NCBI GenBank assembly: GCA_964564625.1
Contig: CAZMBE010000052.1
Coordinates: 1 to 11,161 of the forward strand
Direction: 5' to 3'
Length of the DNA stretch: 11,161 bases
Source of the DNA: UBA2185 sp964564625
GTDB lineage: Bacteria; Desulfobacterota; Syntrophia; Syntrophales; UBA2185
Shown: piece by piece, positions 5,490 to 11,161 of the stretch
Layout: each line of letters starts with the position of its first letter
Position numbering within the stretch: the stretch's first letter is position 1
The notes under the pieces: generated by a model
Told to the model about the DNA's origin: nothing
What the model saw: the letters and a program-made list of their open reading frames with translations, nothing else
Databases searched by the model: none
Translations under genes and position numbers: made by a program

Positions 5490-6704
5490 ATGCCCAACAT
5501 CACCCTTAAAAAATGTCCCAAGGTATATATCCTCGAAACACACCGCTCCAAAACGCCGGCTGATACCTTGCAGTTTGTGGAGAGAATTAAGGAAACGGTC
5601 GACATGATGTCGTTCCGCAACGCCACGGAGGTGGACAGAATCGGGATTCAGGTTTTCACCTGCGACCGCATCAGGCCCGACGGCTCGATGACCAGCCATA
5701 CGGGCAAGGGCGTTTCTTCCATCCAGGCGCAGGTTTCCATCACCATGGAGGCGATAGAGCGCTACTGTTCAGAGTTCCGAAAGGAATACCTGGAAAAGCT
5801 CATCAAAGGAAGCTATCGCACTCTCAAATTAAAGTTCAACATCCTCGATCCCCACGATCTTATTTTGTCAAGCTTCAGCAATTATGATGACGGCAAGGAG
5901 ATCTCCTGGATATGGGGATACGATCTTTCCGGAGACGATGATATCCTGGTTCCGGCATGCGCGGTCTTTCATCCGTATCATGAAGACAACATCCTTTTGA
6001 TGAGCACCAATACCAATGGTATCGCTGCCGGGAATACCATGGAGGAGGCCGTGATTCATGGCCTTGCAGAGGTCATCGAAAGGGATGCCTTGAGTATTGC
6101 TCACTACTCGCGGCAATTCCACGACGCCGTTTTTATTGAGGACATCCCGGAAAACGAGTTCGTCATCGGTGTTTTTGAAATGTTTGAAAATGCGGGCATT
6201 GAAATAGTAGCCAAAGACCTCACCACGGATGTGGGGATGCCGGTGGTCGCTGCCTATTCCCGCGACCTCGTGCATCTGACTATGGCGCCCATAGACGGCT
6301 TCGGCGCCCATCTGGATCCGAAGGTCGCCACGGTTCGCGCTCTTCTCGAGATCGCGACTACCCGGGCCCTCTTTATCCAGAAATACGGACTTGAGGGGAT
6401 GTGCGAAACGGTGCCTCTCTATCTAAGGCATGGCGAAGAGGAAGACCCCCGTTTTTATGCACATCATCAAAAGGGAATCAAGGAACTCGAGGTGGGCTAC
6501 AGCATCGATATCTACGAGGACATTCAAAACATGATCTCCAGGCTCCGGGCGCAAGGGCTCAATCATGTCATCGCTGTTGATCTGACACGTTCAGACGTGG
6601 GAATACCCGCCGTCCGGATGATCGTTCCGGGAATGGAGACTTACTGTTTTGACAAAACAAGGGTTGGAGAAAGGGCGATGAAAACTCTTGCGGACGAAAC
6701 GTGA
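5490..6704 (+). CDS. YcaO-domain protein (ATP-dependent amide/thioamide-forming type)
   Basis: A 404-aa protein covering a full YcaO domain. The ATP/Mg-binding blocks are visible: SITMEAIERYC (83-93, the Sx3Ex2ER pattern), then TNGIAAGNTMEEAVIHGL (175-192) running into AEVIERDA (193-200). A later GAHLDPKVATVRALLEIATTRA block (272-293) also fits the family. YcaO enzymes phosphorylate a backbone amide, which lets a nucleophile form azolines, thioamides or amidines. The overall look resembles the 'methanogenesis marker 1' group tied to thioglycine formation in methyl-coenzyme M reductase. The C-terminus (ADET) lacks the PxPxP ending of many TOMM cyclodehydratases. The start has AGGAG 7 nt upstream. 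An E1-like enzyme and an 87-aa protein lie upstream; no TfuA gene is in the window. The family is sure; substrate and product are unknown. Confidence 0.9.
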   Translation: MPNITLKKCPKVYILETHRSKTPADTLQFVERIKETVDMMSFRNATEVDRIGIQVFTCDRIRPDGSMTSHTGKGVSSIQAQVSITMEAIERYCSEFRKEYLEKLIKGSYRTLKLKFNILDPHDLILSSFSNYDDGKEISWIWGYDLSGDDDILVPACAVFHPYHEDNILLMSTNTNGIAAGNTMEEAVIHGLAEVIERDALSIAHYSRQFHDAVFIEDIPENEFVIGVFEMFENAGIEIVAKDLTTDVGMPVVAAYSRDLVHLTMAPIDGFGAHLDPKVATVRALLEIATTRALFIQKYGLEGMCETVPLYLRHGEEEDPRFYAHHQKGIKELEVGYSIDIYEDIQNMISRLRAQGLNHVIAVDLTRSDVGIPAVRMIVPGMETYCFDKTRVGERAMKTLADET

Positions 6705-6799
6705 TGCAACGGCGGGTTCCTTATGCGGGGTCGACCATGAATGAGACGCGATACAACACTTTTTTTGTCAAAAAGGCCATATGTTTCATCAGACAAGTC

Positions 6800-6829
6800 T
6801 TGAAAGTCACTGCGCCTGTGTAGTATATC
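6800..6829 (+). promoter_or_regulatory. Possible promoter of the hybrid kinase gene
   Basis: TTGAAA (6800-6805) and TATATC (6824-6829) are spaced 18 bp apart, about 70 nt before the kinase ATG. It is a moderate match. No clear terminator for the YcaO gene is seen between 6705 and 6800, so read-through remains possible. Confidence 0.35.
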
Positions 6830-6899
6830 AATTTAGGAATCGGCTTGAAAAGTGATAACAAGTACTTCTCTTTTTGGATAGGCAGGATGTTTATCACAA

Positions 6900-8465
6900 A
6901 TGAAGAATGAAAAAAGCTACCGTGATATCTTGGACAACATTAGAGACGGCATTTACCGGCTCAACCGCGATGGCTACTTTACCTTTATGAACAAGGCCCT
7001 CTATACGAGGTTAGGCATTCCCGAGGATCAATATAATACGATACACTTCCTTGACCTCATTGATCCGGAATACCATGACATGGCCAGCAAAAACGTTCAA
7101 AGGGTGTTGAGCGGTGAGAATGGAATTCCCTATGAATTAAAGAGTAAGGCCTCTGCGGGGAAGGCAAGAATTGTGGAAGTTCAGTCAAGTCCCATTTTTG
7201 ATGAGGGAACGGTAGTGGGCCTTCTCGGCATTTCACGTGACATAACAGAGCGCAAGCATGCTGAGGATTCTCTTTTCAGGGCCAAAAAGATCGAATCAGT
7301 CGGAATTCTGGCGGGAGGCATTGCTCATGATTTCAACAATCTTTTGGCCGCTATTTTGGGGTATGTTGATTTAGCCAAATCAGCTTTGCACCCCAGCGAT
7401 AAAGTTTACCAACATCTGGAACAGGCCGAAAAATCATGTCTTCAGGCAACAGAGCTCACAAATCGGCTGATAACCTTCTCAGAAGGGGGGGAGCCTCTGC
7501 GAAAAGAAACTTTTCTGGCCGAATTATTCCGGGAATCATGTGACCGTATTCTTCGAGGGTCTGATGTCCGCTGCAATCTTTTCATTCCTGATGACTTGTG
7601 GGCAGTGTTAATTGATGAGGGACAGATGAAGCATGTCATCCATCAGCTCCTGATGAATGCCAGAGAGGCCATGCCTGAAGGAGGTGTGGTCACCATCAGG
7701 GCGAAAAACATGGTATCATTCAAACAGGATGATCTTTTCCCGAATGAAGAGGCGTGTGTGCAATGGTCTGTTACGGATCATGGCATAGGCATTCCCGAGA
7801 AAAACCTGTCAAGGATATTTGATCCATATTTTACGACGAAACATCGGGACAGCAACAAAGGAATGGGCCTTGGGCTTGCGATTTGTTATTCTATTGTCAA
7901 GAGGCACGATGGTACAATCACCGTGGTCTCGGAGCCGGGATTGGGATCTACTTTCACGGTAACTCTCCCCGCGGCCTTACCTCAGGGTGATGTGCAGAAG
8001 GTTCTTCAAGGCGATATCCCGGCACATGATGTAACGAAAAGAACTTCCACCAGCAAAGGGAAGATACTGGTCATGGATGATGAAAAACTTATCCGTGACT
8101 TGATGGCGGAAATGCTCCGCACGCTTGGCTATGATGTTGAGGTTGCGAAGGACGGCAATGAAGCCGTTACATTGTATATGAAAGCCGAGGAATCAGGCCA
8201 GTTCTTTAATTTGGTTATTTTGGATTTAACCGTTCATGAGGGAATGGGAGGGGACGTTGCCATCCGGAAGATTCTCCAGATCAATGCCCGTGTTAAGGGT
8301 ATTGTCGCAAGCGCTTACTATAACGATCCTGTTCTTGTGAACTATCGAAAGTATGGATTCATGGGTGCCATTGCCAAACCTTTCACCATGGAAAACCTGA
8401 AAAATATATTGTATGAAGTCATGTCCGCAGACAGCGGATCATCAGCATCTTCTTCCCCGTCCTGA
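6900..8465 (+). CDS. PAS-domain hybrid sensor histidine kinase with C-terminal receiver
   Basis: A 521-aa signalling protein without membrane segments, so probably a cytoplasmic sensor. Domains: PAS (about 5-118, ending in ISRDITERK), a dimerisation/phosphoacceptor helix with His143 in the H-box IAHDFNN, and a HATPase domain. The latter has N-box Asn253, the DHGIGIP G1 box (293-299), IFDPYFTTK (307-315) and GMGLGL (321-326). A receiver follows (about 387-508) with acidic Asp393/Asp394, phosphoacceptor Asp442, Ser471 and Lys493. All catalytic residues are present. The order His kinase then receiver suggests a phosphorelay through an outside histidine phosphotransfer protein, or self-tuning of the kinase. 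It ends in a Ser-rich tail. The ribosome site is weak, and a 7-codon ATG ORF (6887) overlaps the start. No separate response regulator or output gene is adjacent, so it appears to be an orphan; the signal is unknown. Confidence 0.92.
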   Translation: MKNEKSYRDILDNIRDGIYRLNRDGYFTFMNKALYTRLGIPEDQYNTIHFLDLIDPEYHDMASKNVQRVLSGENGIPYELKSKASAGKARIVEVQSSPIFDEGTVVGLLGISRDITERKHAEDSLFRAKKIESVGILAGGIAHDFNNLLAAILGYVDLAKSALHPSDKVYQHLEQAEKSCLQATELTNRLITFSEGGEPLRKETFLAELFRESCDRILRGSDVRCNLFIPDDLWAVLIDEGQMKHVIHQLLMNAREAMPEGGVVTIRAKNMVSFKQDDLFPNEEACVQWSVTDHGIGIPEKNLSRIFDPYFTTKHRDSNKGMGLGLAICYSIVKRHDGTITVVSEPGLGSTFTVTLPAALPQGDVQKVLQGDIPAHDVTKRTSTSKGKILVMDDEKLIRDLMAEMLRTLGYDVEVAKDGNEAVTLYMKAEESGQFFNLVILDLTVHEGMGGDVAIRKILQINARVKGIVASAYYNDPVLVNYRKYGFMGAIAKPFTMENLKNILYEVMSADSGSSASSSPS

Positions 8466-8496
8466 AGGGTTTGCACGAAGGGTACAATCGATATCC

Positions 8497-8508
8497 ACCT
8501 GATCAGGT
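8497..8508. promoter_or_regulatory. 12-bp perfect palindrome upstream of the radical SAM gene
   Basis: ACCTGATCAGGT is a perfect 12-bp palindrome lying 21 bp before the -35-like box at 8530. Its location fits an operator for the radical SAM promoter, but a palindrome of this size can also arise by chance. Confidence 0.3.
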
Positions 8509-8529
8509 ATCTATTTACAGCCGATAGTA

Positions 8530-8559
8530 TTGTCAAAAGCGAAACGTGTATTATATTAT
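8530..8559 (+). promoter_or_regulatory. Possible promoter of the radical SAM gene
   Basis: TTGTCA (8530-8535) and TATTAT (8554-8559) are 18 bp apart, each one base off consensus, placed about 30 nt before the ATG. It supports separate transcription from the kinase gene. Confidence 0.4.
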
Positions 8560-8589
8560 GAAAAAAGATCACGTTAATAAGGGGTATTT

Positions 8590-9705
8590 ATGGCATTTTT
8601 AGCAGGAAACACTACATATCGGGAAAGCGGACAAAAAATTGCAGCATTATCTTTTGCTGTGGGTGTTTACCGCCCGCCCAGCGAGGGTGGGAGCGCATCC
8701 CTGCTCCTCAGGATTACGGAGAATTGCCCTTGGAATAAATGTACTTTTTGCGAAATGTACAAGGGGAAGTCCTTTGTGTATCGTACCGTAGAAGAGATCA
8801 AAGCCGATATCGATACTGTAAAGGCCATCAGCGATGAACTTACAGCTGTTTCTTGGAAAATGGGGCAGGGCGGCCAAATCACCAGAGAGGTGGGAATGGC
8901 TCTTTTGCGGGCCAATCCTTCTCTTAATGACAACTATTGTTTCATCACCGTTTTTAACTGGCTTTATTCAGGAGGCAAGACGGCCTTTCTGCAGGATGCC
9001 GACAGCATGATAATGCGGCCGCGTGATATCACAGAAGTGCTCAAGCATCTGCGGGGAACGTTCAAAACACTTGCCAGGGTGACCTCATACACCCGTTCCA
9101 AGACACTTGCTCAAAGAAAACTGGAAGAGTTAAAGGCCATCAGGGATGCGGGCCTTGATCGTCTTCATGTCGGTCTGGAAACAGGAGATGACGAATTGTT
9201 GGGTATTGTGCGCAAAGGTGTAACGAGTGCCGAACAGGTTGATGGTGGTAAAAAAGCGATGGCTGCGGGCTTTCAACTTTCCGAATACTGGATGCCAGGT
9301 CTTGGCGGCAGTGAACACTGGCGGCAGCATGCGGAAAATACTGCCCGTGTCCTCACAGCTATCAATCCAGACTATATCAGGTCCCGTCCCTTTGTTCCCA
9401 GATGCGGAACGCCGATTTTTCAGGATTACGAGCAGGGAAGGTTCAACCTCTCTTCACCGCATGAGCGTCTTAACGAGCTACGGGTGATGATCGAAGGGCT
9501 GAATGTGACCTCGCGAGTATGTTTTGACCACAACATGAATTCCTGGATAAACAGACGTGGCGGGCTGCTCTTCCATCAGGATTATGAAGGCTATAAGTTC
9601 CCTCAAGAAAAACCTGTTGTTCTGGAACTGATTCGTGAAGGTCTTTCTATAGACGAATCACGGCACATTAATGTAAAAGACCTCATTGCCATGAAGTCTC
9701 TGTGA
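8590..9705 (+). CDS. Radical SAM protein of unknown substrate (CPWNKCTFC type)
   Basis: A 371-aa enzyme. The iron-sulfur motif is CPWNKCTFC (Cys46, Cys51, Cys54), a CX4CX2C spacing instead of the usual CX3CX2C. I know this form from a family of uncharacterised Elp3/MiaB/NifB-like radical SAM proteins whose N-terminus carries YRPPSE, as here (27-32). Further barrel motifs are LQDADSM (134-140, the GDSDSL-like strand), RVTSYTR (163-169) and RLHVGLETGDDELL (191-204). It would cleave S-adenosylmethionine to a 5'-deoxyadenosyl radical, but the substrate is unknown. No TRAM, B12-binding or SPASM domain is evident; the C-terminal 110 residues contain only Cys272 and Cys311, so extra clusters are unlikely. 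An AAGGGG lies 6 nt before the ATG. Neighbours do not point to a pathway. Confidence 0.88.
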   Translation: MAFLAGNTTYRESGQKIAALSFAVGVYRPPSEGGSASLLLRITENCPWNKCTFCEMYKGKSFVYRTVEEIKADIDTVKAISDELTAVSWKMGQGGQITREVGMALLRANPSLNDNYCFITVFNWLYSGGKTAFLQDADSMIMRPRDITEVLKHLRGTFKTLARVTSYTRSKTLAQRKLEELKAIRDAGLDRLHVGLETGDDELLGIVRKGVTSAEQVDGGKKAMAAGFQLSEYWMPGLGGSEHWRQHAENTARVLTAINPDYIRSRPFVPRCGTPIFQDYEQGRFNLSSPHERLNELRVMIEGLNVTSRVCFDHNMNSWINRRGGLLFHQDYEGYKFPQEKPVVLELIREGLSIDESRHINVKDLIAMKSL

Positions 9706-9872
9706 CTACCAAGATATTGTCTGTGGTCAATTCCGTAGAGTTCTTCCTCGTTGCAGGCAACGCCGAACACTGGATATCCAAATTTTGTCCTTCTCCAGTA
9801 TATCAAATTTTTTGAGTCATACTTATCAAGAATAATCCTTTCTTCACCATTCATTTTATCTATTTGACTCAT
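9703..9872 (-). pseudogene. AT-rich minus-strand open frame, possible small gene or remnant
   Basis: From an ATG at 9872 the minus strand encodes a protein-like stretch, with ILDKYDSKNLIYWRR, FGYPVFGVACNEEELYGIDH and so on. It stays open until 9603 and so runs about 100 bp into the end of the radical SAM gene. The last 30 codons there look like shadow sequence, which suggests that the meaningful part ends near 9703. No ribosome site precedes the ATG. The composition is more AT-rich than the flanking genes. It may be a degraded gene fragment; I do not recognise a family. Confidence 0.3.
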
Positions 9873-9892
9873 TCAATAGAATAATATATGAA
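9864..9892 (+). promoter_or_regulatory. Possible promoter of the double-cubane protein gene
   Basis: TTGACT (9864-9869) is followed after 17 bp by TATGAA (9887-9892), or after 15 bp by TATATG. It lies in an AT-rich stretch about 45 nt before the chosen start. The match is moderate. Confidence 0.35.
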
Positions 9893-9935
9893 CGCCTTGT
9901 TTATTTGAAATAAATACACTGAGGAGGTCGTGGGT

Positions 9936-11093
9936 ATGCAAAGGAATATGGAACCGCTTGTGAACGACGGCTTTGATGGTCAGCAAGCGAAGAGGGTTTT
10001 GAGCTATATACAATCACAGAGGGAGAAGGGGAAAAACGCCGTCGGCATCTATTGCGGGTATGCCCCTCTCGAAGTTATCCAGGCAATGAATGCCGTTCCG
10101 GCAGTGTTGTGCGCCTTTGCCGACAAAACAATCGCACCGGCGGAAGCAGTATTGCCTGCGAACCTCTGTCCTCTCATCAAGTCAAGCTACGGTTTTATTA
10201 TCACCGACACCTGCCCCTTTTATGCTCTTTCCGAGGCGGTCATTGCGGAGACCACATGTGACGGCAAAAAAAAGATGTTTGAACTCATTTCCCATATCAA
10301 ACCCATGTTTGTCATGGACCTTCCGCAGTTGCCCGATGAACAGGAGGCAAAGGCAAATTGGACAACCATGATCAGGAAGCTCCAAGCGTTTCTGGAAAAA
10401 ACATTCGACAGAAAGATCCGTGATGAAGATGTTGAAGCAGCTATTAAAGAGTCCAACAAGAGAAACGACATGATGAACCGGATATTCGATTTCGCGAAGC
10501 TCCAACCCCCGGTTATTAACTGGAGCGAGATGTATGACATTACCTGGCTGGCGCAACCGGCGAATTTCAGCGATATAGCCCCATTGCTGGAAAAAACGAT
10601 TCAAAAACTCGAGAAGAGAGCGGCGGACGGAGTTGTCTTCGGAAATGCCGACTCCCCGCGAGTGCTTGTTACCGGCTGTCCCGTGGGAGGAGACGCCAAC
10701 AAGGTCTTCCGCATTATTGAGGAACTGGGCGGAAATGTTGTCGTTATTGATTCCTGTACGGGTATGAAACCATTCATGGAAAAAATCGCGGAGGATACAG
10801 CGGACCCATACGCCGCCATCGCCGAACGGTATTTGAAACTTCCTTGCTCCTGTATGACGCCGAATACGCGCCGCCTGCAGGAGTTGGATAAGATAATTGA
10901 ACGGTTCAAGCCGGATGCGATCATTGAAGTCGTTCTCCATGCGTGCCACTCGTACAACGTTGAATCCCACAAGATCAGGGAACACGCAAAAAACAAACAC
11001 AATCTCCAGTACTTAAAGATAGAAACCGATTATTCGGAAGGGGATATTGAACAGATCAGGACACGGGTGGAGGCGTTGTTTGACAGTTTATGA
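9936..11093 (+). CDS. Double-cubane cluster protein, 2-hydroxyacyl-CoA dehydratase superfamily (YjiM-like)
   Basis: A 385-aa iron-sulfur protein. The blocks NLCPLIKSSYGF (77-88), TDTCPFY (90-96) and ETTCDGKKKMFE (105-116) match the YjiM / double-cubane cluster protein branch rather than the dehydratase subunits proper. Cysteines at 40, 59, 78, 93, 108, 248, 274, 304, 306 and 337 include candidate ligands of an [8Fe-9S]-type cluster. Known relatives use an ASKHA-type ATPase activator to drive low-potential electrons to small substrates; the physiological reaction is unsettled. No activator gene lies in the window, though one could follow beyond its end. A GTG two codons upstream (9930) is in frame but sits on the ribosome site. 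The ATG at 9936 has AGGAGG 8 nt upstream and is preferred. The family is firm; calling it a dehydratase subunit would be less accurate. Confidence 0.88.
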   Translation: MQRNMEPLVNDGFDGQQAKRVLSYIQSQREKGKNAVGIYCGYAPLEVIQAMNAVPAVLCAFADKTIAPAEAVLPANLCPLIKSSYGFIITDTCPFYALSEAVIAETTCDGKKKMFELISHIKPMFVMDLPQLPDEQEAKANWTTMIRKLQAFLEKTFDRKIRDEDVEAAIKESNKRNDMMNRIFDFAKLQPPVINWSEMYDITWLAQPANFSDIAPLLEKTIQKLEKRAADGVVFGNADSPRVLVTGCPVGGDANKVFRIIEELGGNVVVIDSCTGMKPFMEKIAEDTADPYAAIAERYLKLPCSCMTPNTRRLQELDKIIERFKPDAIIEVVLHACHSYNVESHKIREHAKNKHNLQYLKIETDYSEGDIEQIRTRVEALFDSL

Positions 11094-11126
11094 TGCCAAT
11101 CAAAAATTACCCCCTCCCTTACATCC

Positions 11127-11161
11127 CTCCCCCGGTGGGAGATTTGTCCCCCGCTGGCGGG
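11127..11161. repeat. GC-rich hairpin repeat, cut by the window end
   Basis: Two adjacent short hairpins lie after the last gene. CTCCC (11127-11131) pairs with GGGAG (11137-11141), and CCCGC (11150-11154) pairs with GCGGG (11157-11161) over a TG turn, with two more Cs ready to pair beyond the end. Pyrimidine-rich ACCCCCTCCCTTAC precedes them. This resembles dispersed intergenic palindromic elements of the 'CCCCCGCTGGCGGGGG' kind. It may also end transcription of the preceding gene. Confidence 0.45.

Noticed and set aside
5386..5607. 73-codon plus-strand frame before and inside the YcaO gene
   Set aside because: More than half overlaps the YcaO coding region out of frame, with an Arg/Lys-rich shadow-like end; the visible unique part is too short to judge as a precursor peptide.
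4149..6704. Reading the cassette as a classical TOMM (azole peptide) biosynthetic cluster
   Set aside because: The E1-like protein is canonical and lacks a TOMM C-protein N-terminal region. No flavin dehydrogenase, precursor, protease or exporter is present, and the YcaO lacks a PxPxP end.
10182..11000. 272-codon minus-strand open frame opposite the double-cubane gene
   Set aside because: Shadow of a strongly supported YjiM-like gene; no protein family features.

Overview
The window looks like chromosomal DNA from an anaerobic Gram-negative bacterium, most likely of the Desulfobacterota (Deltaproteobacteria) or a similar group. This placement is an inference. It rests on two lipobox-bearing lipoproteins, a soluble PAS / histidine kinase / receiver hybrid, and two oxygen-sensitive iron-sulfur proteins: a radical SAM enzyme and a YjiM/HgdB-type double-cubane cluster protein. 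No rRNA, tRNA, CRISPR array, integrase or complete insertion sequence is visible.

Layout. Positions 2-145 hold the 3' end of a cysteine synthase gene. A clear sigma70-type promoter (340-369) precedes a 272-aa DUF533/TerB-like protein (470-1288). That gene converges on a minus-strand envelope cluster across a hairpin at 1417-1447. In transcription order the cluster reads: small LysM protein (3477-3268), Ala/Lys-rich helical lipoprotein (3177-2578), M48 metalloprotease lipoprotein (2399-1455). A near-consensus minus-strand promoter (3814-3786) lies about 300 nt upstream of the LysM start, which implies a long leader. That leader carries a start-less 77-codon open frame and a 10-codon mini-ORF.

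Positions 4029-6704 hold the most unusual part: a plus-strand cassette of a MoeB/ThiF/HesA-type E1-like adenylyltransferase, an unrecognised 87-aa protein and a YcaO-domain protein. The set suggests ATP-dependent activation plus sulfur or amide chemistry on an unknown substrate. No TfuA, recognisable precursor peptide, protease or transporter is present in the window. The cassette has its own promoter with an upstream dyad (4000-4021), and a strong bulged hairpin (4938-4973) separates the first two genes.

The right part holds three probably independent plus-strand genes. They are an orphan hybrid sensor kinase (6900-8465), a radical SAM protein with a CX4CX2C cluster motif (8590-9705), and a double-cubane cluster protein of the 2-hydroxyacyl-CoA dehydratase superfamily (9936-11093). 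The window ends inside a GC-rich hairpin repeat.
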